Below the pieces are notes generated by a model. It searched no databases. It worked only from the letters and a program-made list of their open reading frames with translations, and was not told where the DNA came from. A program made the position numbers and the translations under genes. Positions 1 to 11,737 of a DNA stretch of 64,000 nucleotides are shown here, one piece after another. How positions within the stretch are numbered: position 1 is the first letter of the stretch; each line of letters starts with the position of its first letter. Source of the stretch: Ectobius pallidus (taxonomy: Eukaryota; Arthropoda; Insecta; Blattodea; Ectobiidae). The DNA lies in assembly GCA_964059195.1 (NCBI GenBank), contig CAXKWD010000009.1:87641432-87705431 (forward strand), given 5' to 3'.

Positions 1-1439
1 AGAATGAATTTTCTACGAACAAAAGCAGATAGACAATTAGGCCTACAGATTATAGTACACTACACAAGATTATGCCTTTTATAAAAATAATCAAAAATGA
101 AAAAAAAACTTACATGCGTAATGTGTGTGTCACTATAGAGTGGAGTCAGCAAAAAACACTAATCACAATATTCCATTATAAACCAACTAAAAAATCCGAA
201 AGCCTGCTGTCGCCATGAGACGTATTCGTCATTATTGCTAAGAAATTATTATGAATAACTAAACAAGCAATTACATAGAAATCCTAGCTCTGGTAATAAG
301 TGTTGCTCTAGTTAAATCCTAGAATATCACTTTTGATACAAGAATCATAAAATGTCGGGCATTTCTCTGAAGCCACGGCTCATTTATTCTTTAATGTACA
401 ATTTACTGGACAGAAAGGTCAAAGGAGCTTACACCTCTACCGCCTTCCTCACACCGTTAACTCAGCCGAATTACCCGGAACACACACACACAGTCCCACT
501 CATAACAGTTTTACGGCTCATATAGTAGGTTTAGTTGGAATATGATCCGGTTATGTCTCGGAAACCTTCTCATTTTGTGGTTTCCCAAACTAAATTAGAA
601 CTAGCATACATCTCCCAATGTCTCCCGTGAAAGGTAAAACTGAATGTTTCGTACCAACACACCTTAAAAGAGAGACGTGAAATTTGAATCTCACAATTTT
701 ACATGCTGCATATGCCCTTCCCTTAGTAAACATAACATAGTACAAATTTAATTGCATGTGGTTTAATAGTTTTATTATTTGACAACAGACGTTTTAAAAA
801 TATACATGAAAGGTTTCACTATTTGTTCTCTGATAAGTTTTATAAAATGATGTACAAGGAATTTCTAATTTAAGCTAAGAAATACGTAAGTTCGGAGAGT
901 GTACATATTTTCATAATTATTTTTTAAAATAAAACACAACTAGGAACCAATAAATTATTAATTTTTTAATTCGTTAGGCCTAAGTAATTTTAAAAATGAA
1001 GCACAGTTTTGTTTGCTGAGTTCTACAGTAAATTAATTAATTTAATATTAAGAATGGATGTCTTCCGACTTTCCTTATAGAGGAAAAAGCATGATTAACA
1101 ATATGGTTTAACACGTAGAAATAATAACAACAAATGAGAAAAAAAGTAATTAAATGAAAAGGAGAAAAAAAAATAAAGCAACAGATATGTCACAGAAATA
1201 GCCACAAGAAGTTATCAGTGCCGAGTGAGTACAGATGGTTCTGCAAAATGGAAATCGAACCTTTGAGAGCAGTAATTAAGAAGTCTCTGATGAAAGTGGC
1301 CTTGAGCTTCAACCTATTACAAAATTAACACAGGTGCTTGACATTTTTAGAAGTCAATCCACGCTCATATCTAAAATTCTTCCAACAAATATGAGAAAGT
1401 GGATTTACAAGTTTTATGCAAGGATACTTACGGGGGGGG
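1..1439. other. AT-rich intergenic sequence, no gene seen
   Basis: No open frame of useful length and no recognised repeat head. It holds a short CA run near 480-492 and one TAGGCCTA octamer at each of 38-45 and 975-982. Nothing else I can support. Confidence 0.6.
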
Positions 1440-2170
1440 GGGGGACATATACAGTAGCTTTCGATGCTGAAAAATAAGTGAAGTTCATTATTTTTTTCTC
1501 AGCAATGAATTATCCTGTAGCCTTGTAATCTGGCATGCTCTATATTGACTAGTTCTACAATTGCATACTGTTTTCAGAATTAATTTAACTGTTACAGTTA
1601 CGGGTAATTATCATTACAAAATGGCAGTCAAATTTTGTGCACTGAAGTGCCGTTTCCCTCATGACTCAAACATTTATTAACAAATTGCAGTGAAATTTTG
1701 CATGCGAGTATATTTGATATTACTGAACAACACTATCTAGAATCATTGGTGTAACTTTAATAGTGCTTTTTTTTTTTTTTTTAATATTTCTGATGTAAAA
1801 ATTTGTAAAAAAAATAACAAGTGATGAATTATTTTTTTAAAATATTTATACTGCAGATAATCAAAAGATTCTAGATTAGGCTATGTTGATGTTTACAAAT
1901 AGATAGAAAAAATAATCACTCAGAAATATTGGTATTTATGAAAATTATCAGGGAAACGGCATTTCAGTGCACAAAATTTGGCTGCCCTTTTGTAATGACC
2001 ATTAGACCTACCCATAACTGTAATATTTAAATTAATTCTGAAAATAGCATGCAATTGTAGAACTAGTCAATATAGAGCATGCCAGACAACAAGGCTACAG
2101 AACAATATTCATTGCTGAGAAAAAAATGAACTTCACCAATTTTTCAGCATCGAAAGCTGTATGTTCCCCC
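1440..2170. mobile_element. Foldback/MITE-like element with ~220-bp inverted arms
   Basis: The left arm (about 1440-1659) and right arm (about 1950-2170) are inverted copies at high but imperfect identity. Both carry, in mirror order, the G-run/ACATA end, CTTTCGATGCTG, TCAGCAATGAAT and GTGCACTGAA. The 290-bp centre is AT-rich and has no open frame. No transposase is visible, so this is a non-autonomous element. The outer end sits at a G-run (1432-1444), and I could not define a target duplication, so the superfamily is unassigned. Confidence 0.75.
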
Positions 2171-3229
2171 TTAAACAGTGAATCCGTTTAAATATGGCGT
2201 CCACTGTCGTACAGCTTTAAAACTGCCACGTGTTCAATGAACATAAATCATTAACACATTTTTTCCTCAAGAAATAACTTTTGACAACGACTGAAAGTTT
2301 AAACCAGGCTAACGGGGAAAGTTAAACAGAGGGAGTAAACAAGGTAAACAAATGACACATTAGTAATATATTACGTAAAATTATGTATATTTATATTCCT
2401 TAAAATTACTTACAATAATAAGGTCTACTCTGCTTCAGATGATTCCGAAATTAAATATGTCATTTTAGGTTGAATGTGTTCTTTTGAATTATTGTTAATC
2501 CATTAATATTATTACAGAGAAAATGGTTAATATTTGTCTTAAAAAGACAGACTATCCAACTTTGCTTTCATGTAGATAATTGAATGTTCTCAATATTCCT
2601 CAGATTTATTAGAATGAGGAGCTAAAATTAACAATATTAGTCTCATAATTATAAAACCGTATTGTTTACAAATATTTGAACCAAGGACTGTTACGACCAC
2701 TGCTTCTTATTGCAGCGTAACTTCGGCCCAAAGATTTATAGTAAATTATAAAACATTCTGAATTATTTGATAAAATATTAACAACTTTAAAAATAGGTTA
2801 CATCTCTGGTAGTAAAAGAGAATATTTTAAATTAAAGGTAAAACATTAGAACAGACCTGCTGTTTAACGTCGCATTTATAAACCCATACTTATTTAATAA
2901 TATTAGGTATTTTACATTAACTGGGAGTCTCTTTTTTAAAGTACAGTTCCTTCCTAATTTACCCACAGGCGTTATGAAAGATATCACCTGGGCGTCTGCT
3001 AAGCGAATGTATCCGCAATTCGTCAGCACTTTATTTAGAAACAAAAAGCAGAAGCAGGAAGCAATTATATTAATGGATAATCATGCCTACACATCCACTT
3101 ACACTCGCTGCTACTTATTACATCTCTCATTCGTGAGAAGTGCGCCAGTTATAGAGGCTGTACCAATTAGAGAAAGTTCAATATATTTTTTAGGTAGATT
3201 TCGAAGAAAAATCTACCTATTGCAATGGA
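2171..3229. other. Intergenic sequence, no gene seen
   Basis: AT-rich sequence. The 202-codon open frame starting at 2974 runs into a TA-rich microsatellite and a dispersed repeat and has no recognisable domain, so it is not called as a gene. Confidence 0.5.
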
Positions 3230-4025
3230 TACCATGTCATGATTTTCGAAAAATTCTTTCATATCTTTACGTTTCTTGCTCCCCTAAGTACGAAACCACC
3301 GCCCGTTCAAAAAAAAAAAAAAATTGTGATATTTATATACCTATTTATATATATATATATCTTTACACGATAGCGGCCGTAATTTTGAAGATATTTGAAC
3401 CAAATTTTAATATGTTATTTCTAGGCCCAATAGTTCGGACAAGTTCGTTAATGAGCAAAATTGGCCCAAGGGGGTGGTCGGGGGAGGGGGTTGAAATTTT
3501 TAAAAATGTATATCTCCCTATGAAGTATAGAGGGAAACTTTGTTTGAATAAATTAGAGTACTCGCTACGGAGTTTACAGTGACACCAACGATTCGGGGTT
3601 CGAGTGAGGGTGGGGGTGGGGGTTGAAAATTCGAAACTTTTGAAACCACGTCTTGTGGGGTATCGTTGAAAAGCTCTTGATGAGTACTCTACAAATCAAT
3701 AAATAGTTTCTTGATAGCTCTCATATGACGCGAGATTTTAATGTTTGAAAATAATAACACTTAAAAGAATTATTATATCATAAGTTTGTCTTGTTTAGCG
3801 GCTTTGCTAATTTTATTCATTGTTGATCTTGCGCACGGCCTCCCAGAATATTATATTCTATTCTTGTTGTCAAAACAAATGATTGTAGGCTCTTCCTCTT
3901 TACTGCAGGTTTGCCATGCCAAGGCTAAAAAAGAAGAGTGCTGCGCAGCGATAATAAATTAAACCAAAAGCACTTTGAAATCTACCTCAGCCTGTAGGCC
4001 TGCCTAAAGGGATTTTTTCTCGTTC
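3230..4025 (+). repeat. Dispersed repeat family, copy 1 (long copy)
   Basis: Blocks at about 3256-3312, 3673-3750 and 3906-4015 recur in the same order and orientation at 63089-63390. Shared strings include CATATCTTTACGTTTC, GCTCTTGATGAGTACTCTAC and AAACCAAAAGCACTT. This copy has about 400 bp of extra sequence between the blocks, including a TA-rich microsatellite around 3340-3360. The last block opens with ATG CCA AGG CTA AAA AAG AAG, a short basic reading frame that soon stops, so a broken coding start is possible. I do not recognise the family. Confidence 0.7.
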
Positions 4026-4099
4026 AAGTTGTGACTGGCCTACATGTTTCCATACAGTTTTGCGCAACTTAGTCGAATGTGCTTCAAGAAATTAAAAAG

Positions 4100-4856
4100 A
4101 TTAAAGTAATAATAAATAATAATAATCTATAATAATAAGAGGAAGTGTTTGTCTGTTTATCTGTCTGTGCGCGTTGCCCAGAATGCACCTCGAAGCCGGA
4201 TTTTTAATTGTCGCTTTCGTTCGCGAGCTAAGAGTGAAAAACTGGCAGAAAACGTGAATTTTTGCACTATCGAAGCACCAGTTTTCACGTTTCAACTGTC
4301 AGAGAACTCAAATCTTAGGTAGTTTTTCCCAAGCTGCGCTTTGTAATCGTGGAATGCACTTAAAAGCCGGATTTTTAGCTGTTTCATTATTTTTAATCGT
4401 TTAGGCCTATAAAGTCCGCCGGCGTGGTCTTGTGGTTAACGTCGCTGACTACAGATCCGTCGGCCCGGGTTCGATTCCCGGTACCTCCTAGGATTTTTCT
4501 GAGGTAGGGAGATCTGGTAGGGGTGCACTCAGCCTCGTGATTCAAATTGAGGAGCTACTTGATAGAGAAGTAGCGGCCCCGGTCATGAAAACCATCATTA
4601 ACGGCCGTGGGTGTCGGTATGCTGACCACATGCCCCCCAATCTTGCCATCTGCCTTACGGTAGATGACGCAGCGGTCGGGTGGTAGGCCAAGTCCTTCCA
4701 GGGATGTAGCGCCACGGAGTTTAGTTTCATTTAGTTTAGGCCTATAAATGTTTTGCGTGCAAGTATTAATAAATATAATGTTTTAATTATTTTGCTCTTA
4801 ATTTTTAATCTTCGAATTAATTGTCGTAGTCGAAGTCTCGGGCACCTGGCCATAAC
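4100..4856 (+). mobile_element. Helitron-like remnant split by a SINE
   Basis: Sequence on both sides of the SINE at 4414-4733 matches the 3' half of the Helitron at 40401-41094. Shared parts include ATCGTGGAATG, TTTTAGCTGTTTCATTA, TTTGCGTGCAAGT, TTAATAAATATAATG and the GTCTCGGGCACCT end region. The diagnostic end hairpin is decayed in this copy and no clean CTAG terminus remains. The 5' limit is uncertain. Confidence 0.6.
4399..4748 (+). repeat. tRNA-derived SINE (family A) with 15-bp target duplication
   Basis: SINE body 4414-4733, flanked by perfect direct repeats GTTTAGGCCTATAAA at 4399-4413 and 4734-4748. The head is tRNA-like: TGGTCTTGTGGTTAACGTCG fits an A box and GGTTCGATTCCCGG a B box, as expected for a pol III promoter. 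The body continues with the conserved GAGGTAGGGAG, GAGCTACTTGATAGAGAAGTAGC and CAGGGATGTAGCGCCACGGAG blocks also seen at 41887 and 58950. The target duplication indicates insertion by target-primed reverse transcription using a partner LINE. Confidence 0.9.
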
Positions 4857-4859
4857 ATG

Positions 4860-5998
4860 ATTCCTGTATTAAATTTATGGCTTCTGTGATAATCTTAGTA
4901 ATGGGCTGTGTTTTCATTCGATTATTTTCAATAATTGTACTTTTTCCTAGCTCTTAGTAAATATTCATGTTTTGTTCCCTGTGTATTATAATGTACTTCC
5001 CCTAGTTATGAGTTATGAGTTATGAGTTACTGCGACAGCTTAATACTTTGGGCTTTTAATTAACTAACCTACTTTACTCTGATTTATTTTATGTTATAAG
5101 TTAGACTTTAACTTTAATGTGTAGATATAGATAGATAGAGTTAATTTCTCTTGTCATACTGTCTTTAAGTTCTTCTAACAATAGCCTATGTGACTATTAT
5201 TTATGGGGGAACTTGAAAAATAAAGTATATAGGTCAATTCCCCACACATTAGAAAATTAGAAGATAAATTAACTCTATCCCGGAAGCTGAACTTACGCGC
5301 GTGCAAGAAAATTCCCTAAAAAGGTGCCAGTGTTGTGTATATGCAAAAGGAAAACATTTCCAACATCTCTTGTTATGAGGTAGGCCTACGTGGTTATTTT
5401 CATTGTAACTTTAACTGTATTTCTGAGAACCTGAATCATTACACCGATCGCGGCTTTATTAGCGCAGATATTTCACCCGATCGCCCGGGAGTTGGAGCTG
5501 TGTCCGCCGCGACACAGAAACCCGCGTCATTGGCCAACTCTTGCGTGGGACTAACCTTCTTAGGAAGATGTGTGGTCTCGGCGTCTCCTTATCAAACTGA
5601 ATACATTGTACTTGTATGTTAAAACTTGATTTGTGTTAGTATATACTGGAATTATTACATACTTTCATTAACTAGAAACGATGACTTTCGATGTTTAGAT
5701 GTGATAATTCAAGTAACCTTACGACTTGAGAGAAAACTGAAGTCCGGTAGAAAGCATAAGTGGTTATTTTCACCAGTTAACTGATGATATGTACACTATG
5801 TATGAATCGTGATTAAATGAGTGAAGTCAGAAACTTTTTACTTTTTATAAGGAGAGAGGTTAGAACATCTTACTGCTCGAACGTATATTATGTTAAATAA
5901 GTAGCATACAGTACATAAACTCTTGACTCCGAGACCTCTCTACCTTGTCTGGGGATCGTTCACACGACCTTTCACCAATGACAGGCTATGATTATGAC
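4860..5998. other. Intergenic sequence with a GC/CpG-richer patch
   Basis: Mostly AT-rich. At 5025-5050 there is a short tandem run of AGTTATG. From about 5440 to 5590 the sequence is clearly richer in G+C and CpG (CGATCGCGG, CGATCGCCCGGG, GTCCGCCGCGACAC) and sits inside a 95-codon plus-strand open frame (5335-5622). The protein has no motif I recognise, so I do not call a gene. It could be an exon or promoter fragment. Confidence 0.4.
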
Positions 5999-6474
5999 CA
6001 GGCTTTAAAACTTAGTGCCCGAACCCACAGAGGGAGTTGATTCCGGTTACCAACAACCTGAGTATAGGGGGTGGAGGGTGATTGCGTAGGCTGATAAGAC
6101 AGTCATTGATAGAAGTACCGAGAAGGGAATGCGCTCGTAGTATGGTGCCTCTCAAATTGGTCAACAGTGTACCTTGTCATTGTGCGTGTTTAATTTTATA
6201 ATACGTGTTCGGCATGCCCAAAGTAAAATGTTCTAAAACGCAAACATATTATTGAAACATTTGGGAGGGACAAACAGGAGAAAGTATCGTTTTGCGTGCT
6301 TGTAATGTGAGTTTAGATAATGAGAAGTTATTTTGTGGTCTTCCTATATCTGTATTCAAGGTTTGTTTACTATCACGTGAACTAGCATATGGTAGCTAGG
6401 GCATACGCCGAGCAAAGTCTGTACAGTTCGGTTGCTGTTAACATATTCGATCGGGCACTAAGTTTTAAAGCCTG
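5999..6474. mobile_element. hAT-type MITE, 476 bp
   Basis: Ends CAGGCTTTAAAACTTAGTG and its inverse, bounded by perfect 8-bp direct repeats ATTATGAC (5991-5998 and 6475-6482). An 8-bp target duplication with CAG...CTG ends is the hAT hallmark. No open frame inside. Non-autonomous. Confidence 0.9.
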
Positions 6475-6630
6475 ATTATGACAGACATCCCGTCCACAGA
6501 TTCACCTTGATTGTTTACGATTTTAAATTTGTAGCTGTACTCCTGATCATAAGAACATCTCCCAAAAGCAGTCGTTAGTTTCAACCAGACGATATAGGAG
6601 CGATTTGTTCAGAAAAAAAAAGTGAAACTT

Positions 6631-7070
6631 GTTTTAATTTTTATATTTTTTCAATTTTTGATTATTGGATTTTTCAATTTTGGATTAGGCCTATAGGACT
6701 TTTTAATATTGGGTTTTTGGACTTTTTTAATTTTGGATTTTTAAATTTTGGATCTTTGAATTTTTTAATTTTGGATTTTACTACTACTATTCCCATTTGC
6801 AGGTCTTCGTACTAGGTCTGAGAAAATTTCCTTTCCATCACCTTCTATCGTTAGTTTCCTCTTTGAGTATTTTATTTTGTCCTTTAAATCGTATAGCAGT
6901 TTATTACTCCTAATCATTGAGTTGATTGTTTTCTGTGCAGTCCGTTCCGTCACACCTCACTAATTTCGTGACGGTTTTGAGTGTGACATTAATTTCGTGA
7001 CGATTTTGAGCGATACACTAGCTCCCGATTTAACCCTACCGCGGCTAAAGAAGTTTCACTTAAAAAAAAA
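6631..7070 (+). repeat. Minisatellite-bearing repeat family, copy 1
   Basis: Two parts. About 6640-6780 is a degenerate array of a 10-15 bp unit of the type TTTTTAATTTTGGA. About 6925-7070 is a conserved block (TCTGTGCAGTCCGTTCCGTC, AATTTCGTGACG, TTTTGAGCG, CTACCGCGGCTAAAGAAG) repeated at 7740-7852 and 16995-17105. TTTCGTGACGNTTTTGAG occurs twice in tandem here. Function unknown. Confidence 0.75.
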
Positions 7071-7611
7071 AACTACTACACTATCACGTTTTATACTCAA
7101 ATTAAAATTTTCTTAAATCAATTCGTAGTATTAATAGATTAAGTCAACCTCTCCTTTTTACTTCATTTTACTTCATTTTAGTCATACATTTTTTTAAAAT
7201 AAAATTGTGTAGCTCGAGTATTTTTCTTTCTATTCTACTCTAGGCTACACTCTTTCATTATCAATTACCAAAATGACGAAAATAAAGAATTGCTGATATC
7301 CAAAACTTGCACTAGCGTTTAAAATATTTCAAAAATATGCAATAAATTAGAATGAACATTTCATTTAGAAACAAGTCGTTGTGCAGTTCTGAATTCACAT
7401 TTGTCATCTATCTAGAAGAAATTAATTCACCAACTTCACTTGGGTACATGCTAACATTAGGCCTATGTCCTTCAGCATTAAATATTTGAACAATATGCTA
7501 TTTTTTTCTTTTGTATGATTGACATAATATTTCAATGATTGAGATTGCAAGATAAAGAGGTATTATATAACGCAATGCCCATAACATAAAATTCATCGTT
7601 AGGTACGGGGG

Positions 7612-7852
7612 TATTTTTTGGATTTCTTAATTTTGGATTTTTTTAATTTTGGAATTTTAGATTTTTTAAATTTTGGATATTCGATTTTTAATTTTTTGGA
7701 TTTTTTAAATTTTGGATAAGCCTAATCATTGAATTCATTGTTTTCTGTGCAGTTCGTTCCGTCCCACCTCACTAATTTCGTGACGATTTTGAGCGTTACA
7801 CAAGCTCTCGATTTACCCCTACCGCGGCTAAAGAAGTTTCACTTAAAAAATC
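7612..7852 (+). repeat. Minisatellite-bearing repeat family, copy 2
   Basis: Same order as copy 1: a TTTTTAATTTTGGA-like array (about 7618-7722), then the conserved block with GTTCGTTCCGTC, TTCGTGACGATTTTGAGCG and CCGCGGCTAAAGAAGTTTC. Same strand as copy 1, about 550 bp downstream. Confidence 0.75.
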
Positions 7853-8637
7853 CCTTTCTGTACACAGAAACTACAGACATGCAGGAAAGTAAATCAAAGT
7901 CGTGATATTAGTGATTAGCTAGATTACATTGCGACCCATCTCTGTAATCTCACACTGAGGTGAGAAGAGCTATTTAACTATAAACTATTTACCCCCCACA
8001 GCGACGCCCGGAAGTTGTCGGTCGAACGAACAAGCTGATTGATTGAGTGATGTGTTGACTGTCCATAGTGTTAAGCAAGGTCATGGGTGGAGTCCTGCTA
8101 ATGCCCTACTTTTATTTCGTCCCAAGAGACTGCACGGGAGTCGTCCCCTACTACGTCATCACCATTATAATCATGATATTATGCAACACTGTATTAAATC
8201 CCACAGTAATTTGTAGCGGAAGTAAGGGTGTGTCATTCACACCTTGTATTAGATACAGTTCATCTATGTATAATAGGTGAAAATTTTTTATCCGTTTAGG
8301 AATACATGTTTTTATTCACATAGTAACAGAAAATACGGTATTCTGAGATACGAGAGTGGTAAGTGAAACACTGGAGAATCGAGGAATAGTTTGAAAAGAC
8401 GAGCCAAAGGCTCATCTGTATTGCACACAATTTTTTCTACGATAGGAAAAAGTACGTTAAAATGCTTAGGTGATAAAAATTACATACAAACAGCCTTTGG
8501 AGTTGGGGAAACACGAATTCTTTGCGGATGATGGCAGGTAGAAAAAGACACAATTGAATTCCTTCCCGGGCATTTCGAAGGTAATTACTAATTACTGAAA
8601 TCCTTTCGTAAGAACACACGAACGGTAATGGTAATGT

Positions 8638-8835
8638 GATCCCTATACAGACCATGGAGGCCCAGAGGGTTCCAGGAGGTTGATCCTCCCAGATTTTGGA
8701 CATTCGGCACGTGAAAGTGGTAAGGTTGTCAGCCTTACGCTTCGGCCGCCTTTACCCCCAGGATTGCTCCTGGTACTCATTTCTGTTAGAGGCTTAGTCG
8801 ACCCCAGGGCCATAGTGCCACCAGAAGGATTAGGC
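8638..8835 (-). repeat. SINE-like dispersed repeat (family B), copy 1
   Basis: About 160 bp match 63545-63705: CCATGGAGGCCCA, GGGTTCCAGGAGGTTG, CCCAGATTTTGGACATTCGG, CAGGATTGCTCCTGG, TACTCATTTCTGTTAGAGGC. Read on the minus strand it resembles a SINE body I associate with cockroach and termite sequence (from memory, not checked). Its right edge abuts the TIR element starting at 8836. Confidence 0.65.
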
Positions 8836-10502
8836 CAATAGGGATGTAGCGAACTAGAACCAACAGATGTCTCCACTGCTCTAGCCGGTATGCGCTAGCC
8901 GTTCGTCACTTGTTTTTCGAGTTGTTGTCTGCTAGTTCCATGCTTTTAAATGGCGTTTCATATTAGCAGACTGAAAAATACGTTCGAACTTTTCTTTTTT
9001 TGTAGCGGGTAAAACGCTACTAGGCGCATTTCTTTGTATACTGGACACTTCCAGAATATATTTACGTGAAAAAACTTAAAGAAAAATTGCAAAAGATAGA
9101 CGCTATATAAGTCGAAAAGAAAGAAGAATAAGCTGACAAATACTGTGAGAAATGCCCGCTATTAACTACATTACAATGTTCCCGACGTACAAAATGTTAT
9201 GCAGATATGAATATTTATATACAGTACTGCTAATTTGGCGATTGGGTATGATCCAAAGTAACTAAAAGAATATATCTCTAGGGTTCAGACAGTAAAATAC
9301 TAATTGATATACGTGATAAACACTGATTTATGTGGTGTGTATTCGCAGACATTTTTAATACTATTTATTTTCTATATCAAATGCAGATTTAGCCTATACC
9401 GTCATATTAAAAAGTATTCAAAATCAAAATATTAAAATATGTTTACATCACGAAAACTTACCTTTCCTGTCCCTCGTAGTTAAAAAAAATGGGAATTTGG
9501 GAATCGATTAGGCCTTTTTTTTCTTCTTCTCATTCCTCATTCTTTCTTATTCCTTTTATTATCGGTAAGTTATGCTAGACCATCGTTACATGATTTTCAT
9601 TTCTAGTTATGAAACAGAATATTGTTAAAAATATTTCATTGCATGACATAGCAGATTATAAAGGCAGAATTTAATAATTATCATACCGGTACGTTAAGTT
9701 ATGTAGCCTATTAAATTGGCAACGCTATTGTCACAATTTTTATTCGAGGCCGTCAATCTTACTTGGCTATTTAGAAATCACAGAATTTAAATTTTGATAT
9801 CAGATGCAATAGAAGGCTACAGTAGCCTAATATTCACATATTTATACAGCAAAGTAAAATAAATAGGCCTAAAATAACTAAATAAATTAAACAGGGAAGT
9901 GGTGTTTAAATATAAAGGTGCACTAAAGATACATAGTTTAACAAAGGTATAAAACTAACACAATGTACTGCAATTATCATTGCGTTACTAGGTAATTTTA
10001 ATTTATTTATTGTAATTTACTCTATTTTTAAATGGCCCATAACATCTTCTCGATGCTCACGGCAAATTTAATATTAATTTAAAAATTAAAGAATATCTAA
10101 TCCCCGCTCTGCATATAAATATTCATACATTGATAACATATTACTGCAAGACGAGTACAAAATAATGTCGTCTGTATCGGAAATATCTCACAATATTTGT
10201 TCGTTAATCCTTCCTTTTTAGTGTTATTTAGAGCCTATCTGCTGTGATTTTTCTTTCGTATTTTTGACACTTCAACATTCTAGAAGGGCCCAGTAGACAA
10301 GGAAGTACGTATAGTAGCCTCGTGTCCTCTATAAAAATATAAAATTACGAACATATTTTTCGGACTGAGAAGTTGGAGCGCCATTTAAAAGCATGAAGCC
10401 AGCAGAAGGAAACTGGAAAAACAAGTGACGAACGGCTAGCGCATACCGGCTAGTACACCCACGCTATCTGTCGGAGAAGTTTGGCGAGCTACATCCCTAT
10501 TG
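8836..10502. mobile_element. 1.67-kb non-autonomous TIR element
   Basis: Terminal inverted repeats of about 120 bp (8836-8955 and 10378-10502) begin CAATAGGGATGTAGC. They share GCCGGTATGCGCTAGCCG, TTCGTCACTTGTTTTTC and CATGCTTTTAAATGGCG. The interior is AT-rich without an open frame of note. If the element proper starts at GGGATG, the flanking TA on each side would be a TA target duplication, as in Tc1/mariner-type elements, but the symmetry continues as CAATA...TATTG, so this is not certain. Confidence 0.8.
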
Positions 10503-10590
10503 AAAAACTGCAACGACCTCATCGGGAATCGAACCCGCGATCTTCCGGTTTGTAGCGCAGTGCCTCAATCACTACGCTACGGCGTACCCC
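10503..10590 (-). repeat. tRNA-derived SINE head (family C), copy 1
   Basis: On the minus strand: GTACGCCGTAGCGTAGTG (A-box-like) followed by GCGGGTTCGATTCCCG (B box). Closely related to 39849-39927. Truncated just downstream of the B box. It is not a functional tRNA, because no acceptor stem closes. Confidence 0.7.
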
Positions 10591-11049
10591 AATTTTAAAA
10601 TGCGCCAGAAATAACAAATAGCACTCCCCCAAATTTCTTTCCCTGATTTTCAAAGAGTATTTTACTCCTCACATTTGCAGACCAACAAATCCAACCTATT
10701 GGACCGTTTTTAAATCCGCATACTTGGAGGACAGAATTCCGATACCTTATAGATTATATTTTATGTGACAATTCTCAATGCAAGTAGCCTCTCTAGGCAG
10801 TCTAGGGAATTATTTTAGTTCGGAACTTACGTTGTATTCATCAGGCAGACACTTAACCAATTCATAAAATGAGTGACAATAAATAATGAATAACAATTAA
10901 TTTGTTAAATAATTAAGCAATCTAGCTTATTAAAAATGTAACTACAGTAGATACTTATATGGCGGTGAAAGAAAAAATAACCTTTTATAAAGTTATTCAA
11001 CGGTTGGGGTTTCGGGATTTAAGTTCTAAGGTTTAAGTTCTAAACTAAT

Positions 11050-11263
11050 TAACCCGTTCGTCATATAACCTTGGTGCTGTAGCCAGCAATGCAGACCTTC
11101 CAGGGAGTTGGACGATGTATGCTCTTGAAGATAGTGTAATTCGACTATAGATGGTTCTGGATTCGGCAGAAGAAGAAAATCTCCTACCACAGCCTGGGAT
11201 CAAATCCAGGTCATCAAGTCCGTATTCGATAGCCTCAACCATTCGGCCATACCGAGTCCATCC
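11050..11263 (-). repeat. tRNA-derived SINE (family D)
   Basis: On the minus strand: GGACTCGGTATGGCCGAATG GTTGAGGC, with an A-box-like run, then TTTGATCCCAGGC as a B-box-like run, then a body rich in purines. Single copy seen here. The limits are approximate. Confidence 0.55.
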
Positions 11264-11737
11264 CTATGAAAATTATTGTGGAATGCGTAAGACGTAGGCC
11301 TAATTTCCTAGTCCCTTACACAGTATTGTCTTTAATATTCGCAAATCTGTAACGCCTGAGAAATTGCCTGCTGATCAAGGTGTTATAGGATGATACACTA
11401 ATTGGTCAGAATGAGAAACGCTGCCGTTGAGGCATAGCAAATGCCAGCAAGCGGTAAAAAAAAGAACGGGTGTTAGAAGTTAATTCAAACGGAAATCCTT
11501 TGTTCTTGAACCTTTCACTAAAATAAAGAACTCCCTGCCTCGGTTTCACGGGAACTCTAACGGCCACCTGGTTCAGACAGGGTGAACCCCTAGAGATTTC
11601 ATCACAGATCTCATAATTCTTAAAATTTGAAGAAGTTAAGCAACATTTGGTACATTTAAACTGCGGAAATTACGAAATCCAAAAAAGCAAGAATTAATTC
11701 ACGATCTGAGGAAACCAGAATCCAATAATACTTTTAT

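Noticed and set aside
2974..3582. 202-codon plus-strand open frame
   Set aside because: It crosses a poly(A) run and a TA microsatellite inside a dispersed repeat. No domain, and the second copy of the repeat does not preserve the frame.
4420..4490. Functional tRNA gene
   Set aside because: A and B boxes are present, but there is no closed acceptor stem or normal anticodon arm. The sequence continues into a SINE body with a target duplication.
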